40,326 nt of DNA from JBFMFR01 sp040752025 (GCA_040752025.1 JBFMFR010000062.1:1-40326); one strand, 5' to 3'. Positions 8,567-16,594 are shown, numbered from the stretch's first letter. Program-made: numbers and translations. The notes: a model not told the origin generated them from the sequence alone.

Positions 8567-9673
8567 GTGAACAACGCCAAAAAACGCCTTTACCTGCTGC
8601 TGGTATGCCTGCTGATCCTGCCAGCCTGCAAACTGCTGTCCGCCGCGGTCGCCACGCCGTCTGTGACCGCCTCGCTGCCAGCCGTAATCCAGGCGAGCGC
8701 CACTCCAACATGGCTGCCAACGGCTACGCGGCTGCCCGGCGCAACCACTGCGCCCACCCTGCCAGCACCCCTGGCCGCCTCGCCAACCACCGCCAGCCCG
8801 CGCCTGGTCCGCGGGTACATCGCCCGCCAGCACCTGGAGTACCTCTCAGGTGAAATCGGCGCCCGGCCGTCCGGCTCGGGGCGCGAGGGCAAAGCAGCTC
8901 AGTACATCCGCAGCGTCCTGGACGAGATCGGCTACGAGACCCAGGTACAGCTCTTCACCTTCGAGAATGAAGATGGCGAGGAGCTGACTTCCGCCAACCT
9001 GGTCGCCATCCACGAGGGCCTGTCGCCGCGCCAGGTTGTGGTTGGCGCGCACTACGATTCGGGCAGCGAAGGCAAGGGCGCCGACGATAACGCCTCGGGG
9101 GTGGCGGTCATGCTGGAGGTGGCCGAAGCGGTCTACGCTTTGCCCACCCCGTACACGATCGTTTTCGTGGCCTTCGGGGCAGAAGAGGAAGACCTGAACG
9201 GCTCGCGTTATTACGTCAGGCACATGAGCCGGGCCCAGGTGCAGAACACGGCCGGCATGATCAACCTGGACAGCCTGATCGCCGGCGATATGGCTTACGT
9301 GTACGGCGACAGCGGGCCGGGCTACCTGAGCGACGAGATCATGACTTACGCGGCGCAGTTGGGTTTCGAGCTGCACGCCCTGTCAGTCGCAGACCTGGAC
9401 GAAGACGACGGCACGCCCTGCGAGTGCTCGGACTACTACCCATTCCAGAAGGCGGGCATTTCTTTCGTGTACTTCGAGGCCACCAACTGGGAGCTCGGCG
9501 ACCAGGACGGCCTGACCCAGGTGGACGAATGCTTCGGGGACGAGGGCGTGATCTACCACACCCGCTACGACAACCTGGCTTACATCGACTCAACCTTCCC
9601 CGGCAGGATCGACCAGCACCTGGATTGGTTCGTTTCGTTGGTCTATGAAACACTCGTTCAAGGGTTCGATTAA
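8567..9673 (+). CDS. M28-family zinc aminopeptidase lipoprotein
   Basis: The 368-residue precursor begins with a lipoprotein signal peptide whose lipobox LPAC puts the lipidated Cys at 21. A Thr/Pro/Ala-rich tether (~25-80) leads to an M28 catalytic domain. The two-zinc site is readable: H162 (AHYDS), D173 (GADDNASG), the Glu pair E207/E208 (FGAEEED), D235 (INLDS) and H331 (YHTRYDN). It would be anchored outside the membrane and release N-terminal amino acids from peptides. The start is GTG with AGGAATT upstream (8554). The alpha/beta hydrolase gene starts one base after its stop, so the two are co-transcribed. Close family members differ in substrate, so specificity is open. Confidence 0.92.
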   Translation: MNNAKKRLYLLLVCLLILPACKLLSAAVATPSVTASLPAVIQASATPTWLPTATRLPGATTAPTLPAPLAASPTTASPRLVRGYIARQHLEYLSGEIGARPSGSGREGKAAQYIRSVLDEIGYETQVQLFTFENEDGEELTSANLVAIHEGLSPRQVVVGAHYDSGSEGKGADDNASGVAVMLEVAEAVYALPTPYTIVFVAFGAEEEDLNGSRYYVRHMSRAQVQNTAGMINLDSLIAGDMAYVYGDSGPGYLSDEIMTYAAQLGFELHALSVADLDEDDGTPCECSDYYPFQKAGISFVYFEATNWELGDQDGLTQVDECFGDEGVIYHTRYDNLAYIDSTFPGRIDQHLDWFVSLVYETLVQGFD

Positions 9674-9674
9674 C

Positions 9675-10541
9675 ATGGACCCTTTCCCAACACTTGCCCC
9701 TTACGCCCGTGAAACCCGTATCGCTTCCGGCCTGCGCCTGTTCTACTTCGCGGCCGGCGACCCGGCCAACCCGCCCATGCTGCTGATCCACGGCCTGGGT
9801 GACGAGGCCGACACGTGGCGGCACGTGATCCCGGCCCTGGCAGAGCGCTTCTACGTTATCGCCCCCGATCTGCCAGGCTTCGGGCGCAGCGACCAGCCAG
9901 ACACCGCCTACAGCCTGGATTTCCTTACGGCCAGCCTGCTCGGGCTGCTGCACAGCCTGGGCATCCCGAAAGCCTGGCTGGTGGGCAGCTCGCTGGGCGG
10001 CATCCTGGCCCAAAGCATCGCCCTGAGCCAGCCCGAACGGGTGGAGCGCCTGGCGCTGCTGGACGGCTCGCTGCTGGCGCGCCGCCAGCCGCTCAGCATG
10101 CAGCTCCTGCTTTTCCTGGTGCCCGGGTTGGGCGAATGGATGTACAAACGCCTGCGCCGCGATCCGGCGGCGGCTTACGCCAGCCTGCGGCCCTATTACG
10201 CCAACCTGGACGGCCTGCCCCAGGCCGACCAGGATTTCCTCTACCAGCGCGTGCAGGAGCGGGTGTGGAGCGATGGACAGCGCCGGGCATATCTCTCCGT
10301 ACTGCGCAGCCTGGCGGGCAGCGTGACGCGCCTGCAAAAAGACCTGCCGGCCCGCCTGGCAGCCCTGGCTACGCCGACCCTGGTGATGTGGGGCGAGCAA
10401 GACCAGATCAACCCGATCGAAAACGCCCACGCCCTGGCCCAGGCCCAGCCTTCCGCCCGCCTGGTGACCCTGGCGGACTGCGGGCACCTGCCGCACCAGG
10501 AGCGCCCGCAAGAAACCCTGGCCGCCCTGCTGGATTTCTAA
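9675..10541 (+). CDS. alpha/beta-hydrolase
   Basis: The 288-residue protein has the alpha/beta-hydrolase fold: oxyanion-loop LLIHGLGD, the D-L-P-G-F-G-R-S element, nucleophile elbow VGSSLGG with S106, D243 in WGEQDQINP and H271 in DCGHLPHQE. This is a complete Ser-Asp-His triad. A cap segment (~130-215) is present. The start at 9675 lies directly after the peptidase stop with AAGGG upstream; a start at 9645 inside the peptidase gene is possible but less likely. Members include esterases, C-C hydrolases and lactonases; the substrate cannot be told from sequence. It forms a two-gene unit with the lipoprotein peptidase. Confidence 0.9.
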   Translation: MDPFPTLAPYARETRIASGLRLFYFAAGDPANPPMLLIHGLGDEADTWRHVIPALAERFYVIAPDLPGFGRSDQPDTAYSLDFLTASLLGLLHSLGIPKAWLVGSSLGGILAQSIALSQPERVERLALLDGSLLARRQPLSMQLLLFLVPGLGEWMYKRLRRDPAAAYASLRPYYANLDGLPQADQDFLYQRVQERVWSDGQRRAYLSVLRSLAGSVTRLQKDLPARLAALATPTLVMWGEQDQINPIENAHALAQAQPSARLVTLADCGHLPHQERPQETLAALLDF

Positions 10542-10640
10542 GCGCCGCAAGGCCAACCCATCTTTTGGAGGCCTAAAAGGTGCTTACCACTGGAGGATTT
10601 GCGCAGCGTCGAGAGCCCAATCCACGTGCCACGGCTGGAA

Positions 10641-10668
10641 TTGACATTGATGAGAAACAAGATAAAAT
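10641..10668 (+). promoter_or_regulatory. promoter of the toxin-antitoxin remnant
   Basis: A perfect TTGACA (10641-10646), a 16-base spacer and TAAAAT (10663-10668) lie 24 bases before the ATG at 10693, which has an AAGGAAG Shine-Dalgarno. The promoter survives although the gene behind it is decayed. Confidence 0.6.
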
Positions 10669-10692
10669 TATTAGTAGATAAAAGGAAGATCA

Positions 10693-10959
10693 ATGCTCAA
10701 AGGCATCCAATTCGTAGTGAATGAACAGGGCGAAAAAACAGCCGTTCAGATCGACTTTGAAATCACGTTTGCCCGTTCAGCGCGCAAAGAATTCGAAAAG
10801 CTTCCCGCGCAGGAGGTAAAAGGGATGTCGCAAGCTAACAGGGGTCAAAACCTGTGGAGAATTCGCATTGGCGAATACCGGGTTGTATATTTCATTGATG
10901 ATGAACGTCAGATGGTTGATATCGTGGCTGTACGCCATCGCAGCGAAGCTTACCGCTAG
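10693..10959 (+). pseudogene. antitoxin-RelE/ParE toxin fusion remnant
   Basis: Residues 1-20 (MLKGIQFVVNEQGEKTAVQI) look like the N-terminus of a small antitoxin commonly placed before RelE-type toxins. From residue 22 the sequence is toxin-like: FEITFARSARKEFEKLPAQ, then QNLWRIRIGEYRVVYFIDD and a C-terminal VRHRSEAYR. Thus the antitoxin body and toxin start have been deleted, joining the two genes in frame. The toxin is also missing ~20 residues after LPAQ. At 10823-10843 another frame reads GCRKLTG, the expected toxin sequence before QNLW, so this piece is now read frame-shifted as MSQANRG. The 88-residue product is unlikely to be an active mRNA interferase. An open frame remains, so a residual regulatory role cannot be excluded. 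Confidence 0.7.
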
Positions 10960-11006
10960 TATCCTTTGTATCACTCTCTCACCCACCCTATTCGAACACC
11001 TGCCTG

Positions 11007-11687
11007 ATGCATAATCCCAAGCCTCACTGGTTCATCCGCACCTACGCTCGGGCGTACTTCTGGCTGGCCGAGCGCCTGTACCACGAGCTGGCCTGGATTT
11101 ACGACCCGGTAAGCTGGCTGGTCAGCCTGGGGCAGTGGGACACCTGGCGTAAATGGACGCTGGAAGAAGTGGCTGGTACACGTGTGTTAGAAATCGGCTT
11201 CGGCACCGGTGAGCTGCTGCTCGAGATGAGCCGGCGAGGGCTGCAAGTGGTCGGCATGGACCCTTCGGCAGCCATGCAGCGCCAGACGGCGGCCAAGCTG
11301 CGCCGCCGCGGGCTGCATGCGCCGCGCTTGCGGGGCGTATCGCAGCACATGCCTTTCGCTAATCACAGCTTCGATACGATCCTTTCGACTTTCCCGGCCG
11401 GCTATATCAACGACCCAGAAACCTGGGGCGAAGCGGCGCGCCTGCTGCGCCTGCCCGACCCGGCGGCGGGAGTGAGCGGCGGGCGCTTCGTGGTGGTCGG
11501 CATCTGCGCGGCGGCCACGGGTAAACGCGGCCTGCCCGCCACCTGGGCGCTGTTCGGCCAGTCCATGGACGAAGTGCTGGCGCATTTCATGGGCCTGGCG
11601 CGCCACGCCGGGCTGGAGCCGCGCATCGTGCGGCGGCAAAACGCCGGCGTAGAAATGCCCATTTTGATTGCGGAGACGACATCGTGA
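11007..11687 (+). CDS. class I SAM-dependent methyltransferase
   Basis: The 226-residue protein has SAM-binding motif I VLEIGFGTG (residues 60-68), the acidic residue ending strand 2 (D85 in VGMDPS) and a PFANHSFDTILSTFPA segment for motifs II/III, as in UbiE/Methyltransf_11 enzymes. The N-terminal ~45 residues are aromatic-rich (ARAYFWLAERLYHELAWIYD) and may contact the acceptor or membrane surface. An insertion after LLRLPD (residues ~150-165) is Gly/Ala-rich. There is no good Shine-Dalgarno. The stop overlaps the start of the NUDIX gene (GTGA), so translation is coupled. The acceptor is unknown. Confidence 0.87.
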   Translation: MHNPKPHWFIRTYARAYFWLAERLYHELAWIYDPVSWLVSLGQWDTWRKWTLEEVAGTRVLEIGFGTGELLLEMSRRGLQVVGMDPSAAMQRQTAAKLRRRGLHAPRLRGVSQHMPFANHSFDTILSTFPAGYINDPETWGEAARLLRLPDPAAGVSGGRFVVVGICAAATGKRGLPATWALFGQSMDEVLAHFMGLARHAGLEPRIVRRQNAGVEMPILIAETTS

Positions 11688-12241
11688 ACGAAACCCTACC
11701 CTATCCAGAAAACGTGATCCCCTCCCTGCGCTTCCAGTTCTGCCCGATGTGCAAAACTGAACTGACCAGGGCGGTGCTCTTCGATGACAACATCCCGCGC
11801 GTCACCTGCCCGGCTTGCGGTTGGATCTACACCCAGTCCAACGTAGCCGCTGTGGCTTCAGTGGTGCACTACAACGGCGGGATCGTGGTGATCCTGCCGC
11901 CGGGCCTGCCGCCCGAGACTCCCGCGGCGCTGCCGGCCGGGCTGGTGGAATACGGCGAATCGCCCGAGGAATCCGCTCTACGCGAAATCCTGGAAGAGAC
12001 CGGGCTGGAAGCCGAAATCGTGCGCAGCCTGGGCTGGTTCTACCACCCCTACTTCAAGGATTGGCCCGGGCCAATGGTTTATTTTCTGTACGAAGCCCGG
12101 GCAGTCGGCGGCAAGCTGAAAGGCAGCGACGAAGGCGACGCGCGCGTCTACCCGCTGGAAGCACTGCCTGCCATCCCCCCGCAGCGCGCCGGGAGCTGGC
12201 GGGCGATGCAGATGTTCCTGGAAATGCACTCGAAGGAATGA
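11684..12241 (+). CDS. NUDIX hydrolase with N-terminal zinc ribbon
   Basis: The 185-residue protein has an N-terminal zinc ribbon (C20-x2-C23 ... C42-x2-C45) and a perfect NUDIX box at residues 86-108: G86-x5-E92-x7-REILEETGL, with the metal-binding Glu pair E104/E105. Zinc ribbon plus NUDIX is the NudC-like arrangement (NADH pyrophosphatase or RNA de-NADding family). However, the NudC signature SQPWPFPxS is absent after the box, where the sequence reads FYHPYFKDWPGPMVYF. A general nucleoside-diphosphate-linked pyrophosphatase is the safe call. It starts with GTG overlapping the methyltransferase stop; the SDR gene follows after six bases. Confidence 0.9.
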   Translation: MNETLPYPENVIPSLRFQFCPMCKTELTRAVLFDDNIPRVTCPACGWIYTQSNVAAVASVVHYNGGIVVILPPGLPPETPAALPAGLVEYGESPEESALREILEETGLEAEIVRSLGWFYHPYFKDWPGPMVYFLYEARAVGGKLKGSDEGDARVYPLEALPAIPPQRAGSWRAMQMFLEMHSKE

Positions 12242-12247
12242 ACGCAA

Positions 12248-13081
12248 ATGAAAGCGCTTCAAGGAAAAATCGCCCTGGTAACCGGGGCAAGTCGTGGCGT
12301 CGGGAAAGGGATTGCGCTTGGATTGGGGGAGGCAGGCGCTGTCGTATACCTGACCGGCCGCACCATCGAGGAGGGCAAGAGCGCGGCAAACCTGCCGGGC
12401 AATATTTACCAGACCGCCGACGAAGTCACACAGCTTGGCGGGGTTGGCATCGCCGTACCCTGCGACCATCGCAATGATGACCAGGTTCAGGCGGTCTTCG
12501 AGCGCATACGCGCCGAGCAAAATCGATTGGATATCCTGGTCAACAACGTTTGGGGCGGCTACGAACATTACACCGATGGGACAGAGTTCTGGAAGGAAGA
12601 AGGGTTTTGGGACGTGCCGGTTTCTCGCTGGGACGCTATGTTCCAGGCCGGGGTGCGCGCCCATTATGTGGCCAGTGTCTTCGCCGCTCCGCTGATGATT
12701 GCGCAGAAATCTGGCTTGATCGTCAATATTTCCTTCTTCGCCGCTCAACGCAACGACCGCGGCGTTGCCTATGGCGTGGCCAAAGCGGCCTCGGATCGCA
12801 TGGCGGCTTGCATGGCGCACGAACTGAAAGAACATCACGTGACTGCGCTGTCGCTTTACCCGGGGCTGGTGCGCACAGAATCCGTCTTGAAAGCCGATTT
12901 CGACCTATCCAACTCAGAGTCGCCGCAGTTCATCGGGCGCGCCATCGCCGCGCTGGCAGCGGACCCGGATGTTGCCAGCAAGTCCGGGCAGATCGTGGTA
13001 GCAGCTGCGCTCGCGCAGGAATATGGGTTTACCGATATCGATGGGAAACAGCCTCGACCGATCAGCGTCGATGAAGCGTAG
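12248..13081 (+). CDS. SDR-family oxidoreductase
   Basis: The 277-residue protein is a short-chain dehydrogenase/reductase. It shows the nucleotide-binding TGASRGVG (12-19), D-I-L-V-N-N in strand 4, and a catalytic Y175-x3-K179 (YGVAK) with the Ser of NISFFAA just upstream. Insertions after NNVWGG and the overall pattern resemble the DHRS1-like group. The basic Arg in TGRT after strand 2 suggests NADP(H). It has a GAAGGAA Shine-Dalgarno and lies in an operon with the methyltransferase, NUDIX and cupin genes. The substrate is unknown. Confidence 0.9.
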   Translation: MKALQGKIALVTGASRGVGKGIALGLGEAGAVVYLTGRTIEEGKSAANLPGNIYQTADEVTQLGGVGIAVPCDHRNDDQVQAVFERIRAEQNRLDILVNNVWGGYEHYTDGTEFWKEEGFWDVPVSRWDAMFQAGVRAHYVASVFAAPLMIAQKSGLIVNISFFAAQRNDRGVAYGVAKAASDRMAACMAHELKEHHVTALSLYPGLVRTESVLKADFDLSNSESPQFIGRAIAALAADPDVASKSGQIVVAAALAQEYGFTDIDGKQPRPISVDEA

Positions 13082-13091
13082 AGGAGATAAG

Positions 13092-13475
13092 ATGAAAACA
13101 ACCCTGCTTCCAGAGCACTCCGATGCGAAATCGCCGGCGGGCGCGGATATCCGCTTCCTGGTGGATGGTGAAAGAGGCAACATGATCCACAGCACGGGCC
13201 CCCCACAGCAGGTGAACAAAGCCACGGTGCACGCCACGGTCAGCGAATTCTGGTACATCCTGGAGGGCCATGGCGAGATCTGGAGAGATGACGGCGTGGA
13301 AAGCGGCGTCACCGCCCTCGTTCCCGGCACCGCCATCGATATTCCGGTTGGGACCGCTTTCCAATACCGCAATGTATCTGGCGTGGACTTGAAGTTCATT
13401 TGCATCAGCATGCCGCCCTGGCCGGGAGATTCAGAGGCTACCTACGTCAAGGGGGTATGGCAGCCCACGATTTGA
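13092..13475 (+). CDS. single-domain cupin protein
   Basis: The 127-residue protein has the two cupin motifs in altered form: a first motif around HATVSEFWYILEGHGEIW (one His, one Glu) and a second around VPGTAIDIPVGTAFQYRN, which lacks the usual metal His. Metal binding may therefore be incomplete. It may act as a small-molecule-binding or isomerase-like cupin. The ATG at 13092 has GAGGAGA upstream and lies 10 bases after the SDR stop, so it closes that operon. Confidence 0.85.
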   Translation: MKTTLLPEHSDAKSPAGADIRFLVDGERGNMIHSTGPPQQVNKATVHATVSEFWYILEGHGEIWRDDGVESGVTALVPGTAIDIPVGTAFQYRNVSGVDLKFICISMPPWPGDSEATYVKGVWQPTI

Positions 13476-13496
13476 GGTAAAGGCATCAAAATCTTG

Positions 13497-13505
13497 TGCT
13501 ATAAT
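13497..13505 (+). promoter_or_regulatory. extended -10 promoter for the ABC-F leader
   Basis: TGC followed by TATAAT (TATAAT at 13500-13505) is an extended -10 element with no clear -35. It would start a ~125-base leader before the ABC-F gene. Confidence 0.6.
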
Positions 13506-13529
13506 AGCGCCGTTCACGAGGTTCATCCA

Positions 13530-13547
13530 ATGACAGACATCCTGTAA
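13530..13547 (+). CDS. possible leader peptide MTDIL
   Basis: A five-codon frame (ATG ACA GAC ATC CTG TAA) sits ~20 bases after the predicted transcription start, with a GAGG four to seven bases into its upstream stretch. Its last codons and stop lie inside the 5' arm of an inverted repeat that can pair with the ABC-F Shine-Dalgarno. Leader peptides starting MT are known in attenuators of antibiotic-resistance ABC-F genes. So short a frame could be chance; the position is the main argument. Confidence 0.4.
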   Translation: MTDIL

Positions 13548-13630
13548 CCAGTTCACTTTTTCCGGGCAACTACCCGCTGATTGGATTCCAGCCGGGGGCG
13601 TTTGCCCCCGGTTTTGTTTTGTTACAGGAT
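13539..13630 (+). promoter_or_regulatory. attenuator-like leader sequestering the ABC-F start
   Basis: ATCCTGTAAC (13539-13548) is a perfect 10-base reverse complement of GTTACAGGAT (13621-13630), which contains the AGGA Shine-Dalgarno seven bases before the ATG at 13637. Between the arms are a small hairpin CGGG/CCCG (13563-13576), a GCTG/CAGC pair and a strong intrinsic terminator. The layout fits regulation at termination and translation initiation: a ribosome stalled on the leader peptide would block the 5' arm. The mechanism is inferred. Confidence 0.6.
13592..13620 (+). terminator. intrinsic terminator inside the ABC-F leader
   Basis: CCGGGGGC (13592-13599), loop GTTT and GCCCCCGG (13604-13611) form a perfect eight-pair stem followed by TTTTGTTTT (13612-13620). 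It stands before, not after, a gene, so it is probably a conditional terminator. It could also terminate readthrough from the cupin operon. Confidence 0.8.
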
Positions 13631-13636
13631 TGCTCA

Positions 13637-15295
13637 ATGTTTACCGCTCACCACATCTCGAAAGCCTACAATTTAGATACCATCCTTGAAGACGTTTCTT
13701 TCAGCATCGGCCCCGGCGAACGCGTGGGGCTGATCGGGCCTAACGGCTGCGGCAAGACCACGCTGCTGCGCATCCTGGCCGGCGAAGAGACCCCCGACCA
13801 GGGCAGCGTGGCGCTGACGCCCGCCAGCCTGCGCCTGGGCTACCTGCCGCAGGGTATGATCATCGACCCGCGCAAGCGCCTGGAGCAGGTGCTAACCGAG
13901 GCCACCGGCGACGCGCCGGCCGCCGAAGCGCAGGTGGCGCGCCTGGCCACCGCCCTGGCGCAGCACCCGGGGCAGCCGGCCCTGCAAAACGCTTACGACC
14001 AGGCCCTGCTGCGCCTGGAGAACGCCCAGCAGGTGGGTCCAGGGGAAGCCGCCAGCACGCTGGCGGCCCTGGGACTGGCGGATATCGACCCGGCGCAGCC
14101 CATCGGGCAGATGAGCGGCGGGCAGAAAACGCGCCTGGCGCTGGCGCTGGTGCTGCTCAGCCAGCCGCAACTGCTGCTGCTGGACGAGCCCACCAACCAC
14201 CTGGACATCGGCATGCTGGAATGGCTGGAGGCCTGGCTGGAGCGCTACCCCGGCGCGGCGCTGATCGTCTCACACGACCGCACTTTCCTGGACCACACCG
14301 TGACGCGCATCCTCGACCTGGACCCCGAAGCGCACCGCCTGCGCGAGTACAGCGGCAATTACAGCGATTACCTGGAGCAGTACCTGGCCGAGCGCGAACG
14401 GCAGGCGTCAGCTTACCGAGACCAGGTGGACGAAATCCGGCGCATGCGGCGCGACATCCAACGCACCAAACAGCAAGCCCTGAATGTTGAATTATCCACC
14501 ACCTCACGCCAGCCAGGGGTGCGCCGGGTGGCCAAAAAGGTGGCCAAGAAGGCCAAGTCGCGCGAGAAGAAACTGGATCGCTATCTGGAGTCGGACGAGC
14601 GCCTGGAGAAGCCCCTGGCTGGCTGGCAGATGAAGCTGGAGTTCGGCAGTTCACCGGGCGAGGAAAGCCAGCCGCGCCACCTGGGGCGCGACGTGTGCAC
14701 AACTTCCGGCCTGGTGGTGGGCTACGAGGGCTACCCGCCCCTGTTAGAAAATCTAAACTTGCAGGTGCGCGCCAAACGGCGCATCGTCTTCACCGGGCCG
14801 AACGGGGCGGGCAAGACCAGCCTGCTGCGCACCCTGGCGGGGAGGCTGCCGCCCCTGGCGGGGCGCGTCCACCTGGGGGCCAGCGTCAAGCTCGGCTACA
14901 TGACCCAGGAACAGGAAGCCCTCGACCCGGCTCTGAACGCGGTGGAGGCCGTGCAGCGCCTGGCGGCGCTCAACGAGACCGAGGTGCGCTCGTTCCTGCA
15001 CTACTTCCTGTTCAGCGGGGACGACGCTCTGCGCCCGGCAGGCCAGCTCAGCTACGGCGAGCGCGCCCGCCTGATGCTGGCGACGCTGGTGGTGTCCGGC
15101 TGCAACTTGCTGCTGCTGGACGAGCCAATCAACCATCTGGACATCCCCTCGCGCAGCCGCTTCGAGCAGGCTCTATCCGGCTTCGAAGGCGCCATCCTGG
15201 CGGTGGTACACGACCGTTACTTCATCGAGCGCTTTGCCACGGACCTGTGGGTGATCGAAGGGCGGGGCGTGCGCCACGAGGTGCTGGCAGCGTAG
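13637..15295 (+). CDS. ABC-F family ATPase
   Basis: The 552-residue soluble protein has two ABC ATPase domains and no TM segments. Domain 1: Walker A GPNGCGKT (34-41), signature MSGGQ (159-163), Walker B ending D183-E184 and the EPTNHLD loop. Domain 2: Walker A GPNGAGKT (387-394), signature LSYGE (471-475, Tyr replacing the usual Gly), Walker B D495-E496 and EPINHLD. The linker (~255-330) is long, charged and Lys-rich (RRVAKKVAKKAKSREKK), the tRNA/ribosome-contacting region of ABC-F proteins. Such proteins act on ribosomes, either rescuing stalled complexes or protecting against antibiotics that bind the large subunit. The attenuator-like leader favours a drug- or stall-inducible role. The TTG at 13619 is rejected as start because it falls in the terminator U-tract. 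Confidence 0.92.
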   Translation: MFTAHHISKAYNLDTILEDVSFSIGPGERVGLIGPNGCGKTTLLRILAGEETPDQGSVALTPASLRLGYLPQGMIIDPRKRLEQVLTEATGDAPAAEAQVARLATALAQHPGQPALQNAYDQALLRLENAQQVGPGEAASTLAALGLADIDPAQPIGQMSGGQKTRLALALVLLSQPQLLLLDEPTNHLDIGMLEWLEAWLERYPGAALIVSHDRTFLDHTVTRILDLDPEAHRLREYSGNYSDYLEQYLAERERQASAYRDQVDEIRRMRRDIQRTKQQALNVELSTTSRQPGVRRVAKKVAKKAKSREKKLDRYLESDERLEKPLAGWQMKLEFGSSPGEESQPRHLGRDVCTTSGLVVGYEGYPPLLENLNLQVRAKRRIVFTGPNGAGKTSLLRTLAGRLPPLAGRVHLGASVKLGYMTQEQEALDPALNAVEAVQRLAALNETEVRSFLHYFLFSGDDALRPAGQLSYGERARLMLATLVVSGCNLLLLDEPINHLDIPSRSRFEQALSGFEGAILAVVHDRYFIERFATDLWVIEGRGVRHEVLAA

Positions 15296-15302
15296 CCGGC
15301 AC

Positions 15303-16118
15303 CTACGGACTGCGGTAAAAATTACGATCCTTGTAATGGTACTCGTCCACGCCCAGGGCGTCCATCACGCGCAAGGGGTCCTGCTTGACCAGGTTGCGGC
15401 AGGCGCGGTGGGCGATCCAATAGCTGTTGGAGTCGCCGGAGGCGACCAACTCCGCCACGATGGCGTAGATCAGCTCAGACTGGCGGCGGGACAGATCGCT
15501 CAGGTTGTTGCCCACCGAGGTGCGCGGGTAGGGGTGCGCCTCGCGAAAGAGCAGGCGCAGCACGCTCAGCGAGTATTCCGGCTGCTTCAATAACCAGCGG
15601 TTGTCCGTCACCGGGCGCAGCGTCTCGCTGGCGAAGCGCCGCAGGTTTGGCTGCGGGGCGCGCGCTGCCCTCTGCAAGAAAGGCAGCGCCACTTCCCGGT
15701 TGGGGCCGATCAGCTTATGGAAGCCGGCCGCGGCGAACTCGCGCACCACCCAATCATCCGATTGAGCAGTCTGCTCGAAGAAATCGAACACTTCGGCCGG
15801 GTGGCGCTTCCCATACTCAGCCATCAAAAAGACCGGCGCGCCGTACAGCCGGTCGCTGTGCGACAGCGCCCCTGCCAGGATCTGACCGAGGGCCAGGATC
15901 TCGCCGTCATCCTGGCAGGTTTGCGCCAGCAGCAGGCTGACACGCTGCAAGACCCAGGTGATGCCGCGCGAGATGCGCTGCTTGTCGGGGATGGCGGCGT
16001 AGATTTCGTCTTGCAGCGCCCGCAGCGCCTGGATACCCTGGTCGCTGCGCCCGGCGAGCAAATCGGCGCAGATGGCAGCGGCCTGGGCCAGTTCTCCGGG
16101 GCTGAATTCGGGTTTCAT
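15303..16118 (-). CDS. HEAT-like repeat protein (DNA alkylation repair-like)
   Basis: The 271-residue all-helical protein has HEAT-like repeats, for example SDDWVVREFAAAGFHKLI, APQPNLRRFASETLRP and YPRTSVGNNLSDLSR. A further helix pair, SNSYWIAHRACRNLVKQDP, lies near the C-terminus. The V-R-x-x-x-x-x-x-L and R-x-S-V-x-N-x-L-x-D-[IL] patterns are those of the AlkC/AlkD-like superfamily, but no catalytic Asp can be assigned with confidence. It could be a repair glycosylase relative or a helical scaffold. The start at 16118 is just downstream of the CoA-binding gene's stop (16124); a longer start would overlap that gene. It converges on the ABC-F gene. Confidence 0.72.
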   Translation of the reverse strand: MKPEFSPGELAQAAAICADLLAGRSDQGIQALRALQDEIYAAIPDKQRISRGITWVLQRVSLLLAQTCQDDGEILALGQILAGALSHSDRLYGAPVFLMAEYGKRHPAEVFDFFEQTAQSDDWVVREFAAAGFHKLIGPNREVALPFLQRAARAPQPNLRRFASETLRPVTDNRWLLKQPEYSLSVLRLLFREAHPYPRTSVGNNLSDLSRRQSELIYAIVAELVASGDSNSYWIAHRACRNLVKQDPLRVMDALGVDEYHYKDRNFYRSP

Positions 16119-16123
16119 GGCGC

Positions 16124-16594
16124 TTACTTGGGCAGCTTGCCCATCATCCCCAGGATCAGGCGCATGCACTTGTGCCCGAACTCCATGAACATCATCGGGC
16201 AGCCACCGGCGATCACGGTCACGCCCTGCTCCTGGCATGCCTGCACCGCCTCAGGGGACACGCTGGAATTGGCCGGGCCGGCCAGGGCGTTTTCGTGCAT
16301 CCACACGCGCGGCACGCCCAGCTCGAGGCACTCCTGCACCACCTGCTGGCTGACCTCCGGGCGGGTCATCATAAAGACGCCGTCCAGCTTGCCAGGCACC
16401 GATTTCAGGTCGGGGTAGACTTTATCGCCCTCCAGGGTGTCCATCTTGGGGTTGACCGCGTAGACCTGGTAGCCCTTGCCCTTGAAAGTCTTGTAGATCA
16501 GGTTGGCGGCCTCGCTGCTCTGGCGCGAAACGCCCACCACAGCGATGTTCTTCTGGGCCAGGAAATCCTTGGCCATTTCGTTGAAAGTTGCCAT
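16124..16594 (-). CDS. CoA-binding domain protein (YccU-like)
   Basis: The 156-residue protein is a single Rossmann-type CoA_binding_2 domain. It shows NIAVVGVSRQSSEAAN near the N-terminus (dinucleotide-type loop), YQVYAVNPKMDTLEG, and a late VRVWMHENA-type segment followed by VIAGGCPMMFM. Stand-alone proteins of this type bind CoA but have no established reaction. AAGGAG lies seven bases before the ATG. It is the first gene of a two-gene minus-strand unit with the HEAT protein. Confidence 0.9.
   Translation of the reverse strand: MATFNEMAKDFLAQKNIAVVGVSRQSSEAANLIYKTFKGKGYQVYAVNPKMDTLEGDKVYPDLKSVPGKLDGVFMMTRPEVSQQVVQECLELGVPRVWMHENALAGPANSSVSPEAVQACQEQGVTVIAGGCPMMFMEFGHKCMRLILGMMGKLPK

Noticed and set aside
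9339..10556. 405-codon minus-strand frame across the peptidase and hydrolase genes
   Set aside because: Shadow of two genes with intact catalytic motifs on the plus strand; low-complexity Gln/Ala/Arg composition.
13619..13636. upstream TTG start for the ABC-F gene
   Set aside because: It falls in the terminator U-tract and before the Shine-Dalgarno; the family N-terminus fits the ATG at 13637.
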